Source: Candidatus Gastranaerophilales bacterium (GTDB lineage Bacteria > Cyanobacteriota > Vampirovibrionia > Gastranaerophilales > Gastranaerophilaceae). Taken from it: a DNA stretch of 5,685 nt. This document shows, in pieces, positions 5,098 through 5,685 of this stretch; position 1 is the first letter of the stretch; each line of letters starts with the position of its first letter. The DNA is taken from assembly GCA_944323585.1 (NCBI GenBank), contig CALUTA010000103.1, forward strand, positions 1-5,685, in the 5' to 3' direction. A program made the translations under genes and the position numbers. The notes beneath the pieces are model-generated. The model searched no databases, had not been told where the DNA came from, and was given only the letters and a program-made list of their open reading frames with translations.

Positions 5098-5685
5098 TTA
5101 AACAACAGCTTCTTCCTGATTGTTCTTAAACTGCATTTCGTATAATTTTCTGTAAATTCCGTCCGGAAGCATCATTAATTGATCGTGAGTACCGAGTTCC
5201 GCAAGTTCACCGTCGTTGATAACGGCTATTCTGTCGGCATTTTTAATTGTTGAAAGCCTGTGGGCAATAACAAAAACGGTTTTGTTTTTGATTAAGTTAT
5301 CGAGAGCTTTTTGAACGATAGCTTCTGATTTGTTGTCAAGCGCTGAAGTCGCCTCATCCAAAATAACAATCGGTGCATCTTTAAGGATTGCACGTGCTAT
5401 TGCAACCCTCTGGCGCTGTCCGCCCGATAATGTTGTTCCTCTTTCTCCGACAACGGTATCAAGCCCGTTTTCAAGAGCGTCAATAAATTCGTCAAGATGC
5501 GCCATTTCGATTGCTCTGTCAAGTTCTTCTTCTGTAGCACCTTCGTTGCCCATCATTATGTTATCTCTGATTGTGCCTGAAAACAGAAAATTATCCTGAA
5601 ATACGAAGGAAATATTATCTCTTAAAGATTTCAGGTCAAATTTTCTGATATCTATGCCGTCGAATTCTATAGAACCTGAGGTTAC
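5098..5685 (-). CDS. ABC transporter, type-I exporter ATPase domain (5' part outside window)
   Basis: The visible 195 codons are the C-terminal end of an ABC exporter ATPase; the frame stays open to the window edge, so the true start lies beyond 5685. Counting from the edge, residues 25-43 carry the Q-loop (ISFVFQDNFLFSGTIRDNI, Q30). The ABC signature LSGGQRQR follows at 86-93, Walker B VILDE at 107-111 with D-loop SALD, and the H-loop AHRLS at 141-145. Walker A is off-window. The wording QDNFLFSGTIRDNI and THDQLM is characteristic of MsbA/LmrA/HlyB-type half transporters, in which an N-terminal six-helix membrane domain is fused to this ATPase and the protein works as a dimer. The substrate (lipid, drug, peptide or other) cannot be read from the ATPase. 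The ATG codons at 5551-5556 lie inside the domain and are not the start. The DUF1015 gene follows after 15 bp. Confidence 0.93.
   Translation of the reverse strand, partial: VTSGSIEFDGIDIRKFDLKSLRDNISFVFQDNFLFSGTIRDNIMMGNEGATEEELDRAIEMAHLDEFIDALENGLDTVVGERGTTLSGGQRQRVAIARAILKDAPIVILDEATSALDNKSEAIVQKALDNLIKNKTVFVIAHRLSTIKNADRIAVINDGELAELGTHDQLMMLPDGIYRKLYEMQFKNNQEEAVV

Noticed and set aside
5551..5556. ATG codons that could be read as the start of a 152-aa ATPase.
   Set aside because: The frame continues upstream through a good Q-loop to the window edge, so these are internal methionines.
5330..5599. Plus-strand 89-aa open frame, Ser-rich, opposite the ABC ATPase.
   Set aside because: It is the antisense shadow of the conserved signature and Walker B region.

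Overview
The window is AT-rich and densely coding, with short intergenic gaps and strong AGGAGG-type ribosome binding sites before several genes, so it is bacterial. A rubredoxin suggests an anaerobe or microaerophile. The gene set and low GC fit a gut-type lineage such as the non-photosynthetic cyanobacterial relatives (Vampirovibrionia/Gastranaerophilales), but this is a guess: no rRNA or other decisive marker is present. There is no mobile element, CRISPR array, tRNA or rRNA in the window.

Layout. (1) Positions 59-1099, minus strand: a short-form rubredoxin of 43 aa (968-1099), then, 66 bp downstream, an unrecognised membrane-associated HExxH metallopeptidase-like protein. (2) Positions 1142-2938, plus strand: a tightly overlapping three-gene operon of a YbgC/FcbC-type acyl-CoA thioesterase, an RsuA/RluB-family rRNA pseudouridine synthase and dephospho-CoA kinase (coaE). 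The first and third both concern coenzyme A chemistry; the second is a ribosome-maturation enzyme. (3) Positions 2916-5685, minus strand: the 3' end of a type-I ABC exporter running off the right edge, then a DUF1015 protein 15 bp downstream, then, after a 79-bp gap holding a long inverted repeat, a protein with a Cys-His papain-fold (CHAP/NlpC-P60-like) hydrolase domain behind an odd Met/Pro/Phe-rich N-terminal half. The last gene converges on coaE and their 3' ends overlap by 23 bp.

The plus operon and the rubredoxin gene diverge from a 42-bp gap with overlapping candidate -10 elements. The thioesterase has no visible Shine-Dalgarno and may be translated from a leaderless mRNA. Positions 1-58 hold no gene that can be assigned.

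The least familiar items are the metallopeptidase-like protein, the CHAP-like protein with its unusual N-terminus, and the inverted repeat that covers that gene's ribosome binding site. The other genes are recognisable housekeeping or conserved families. I see no clear case for a new multi-gene system.
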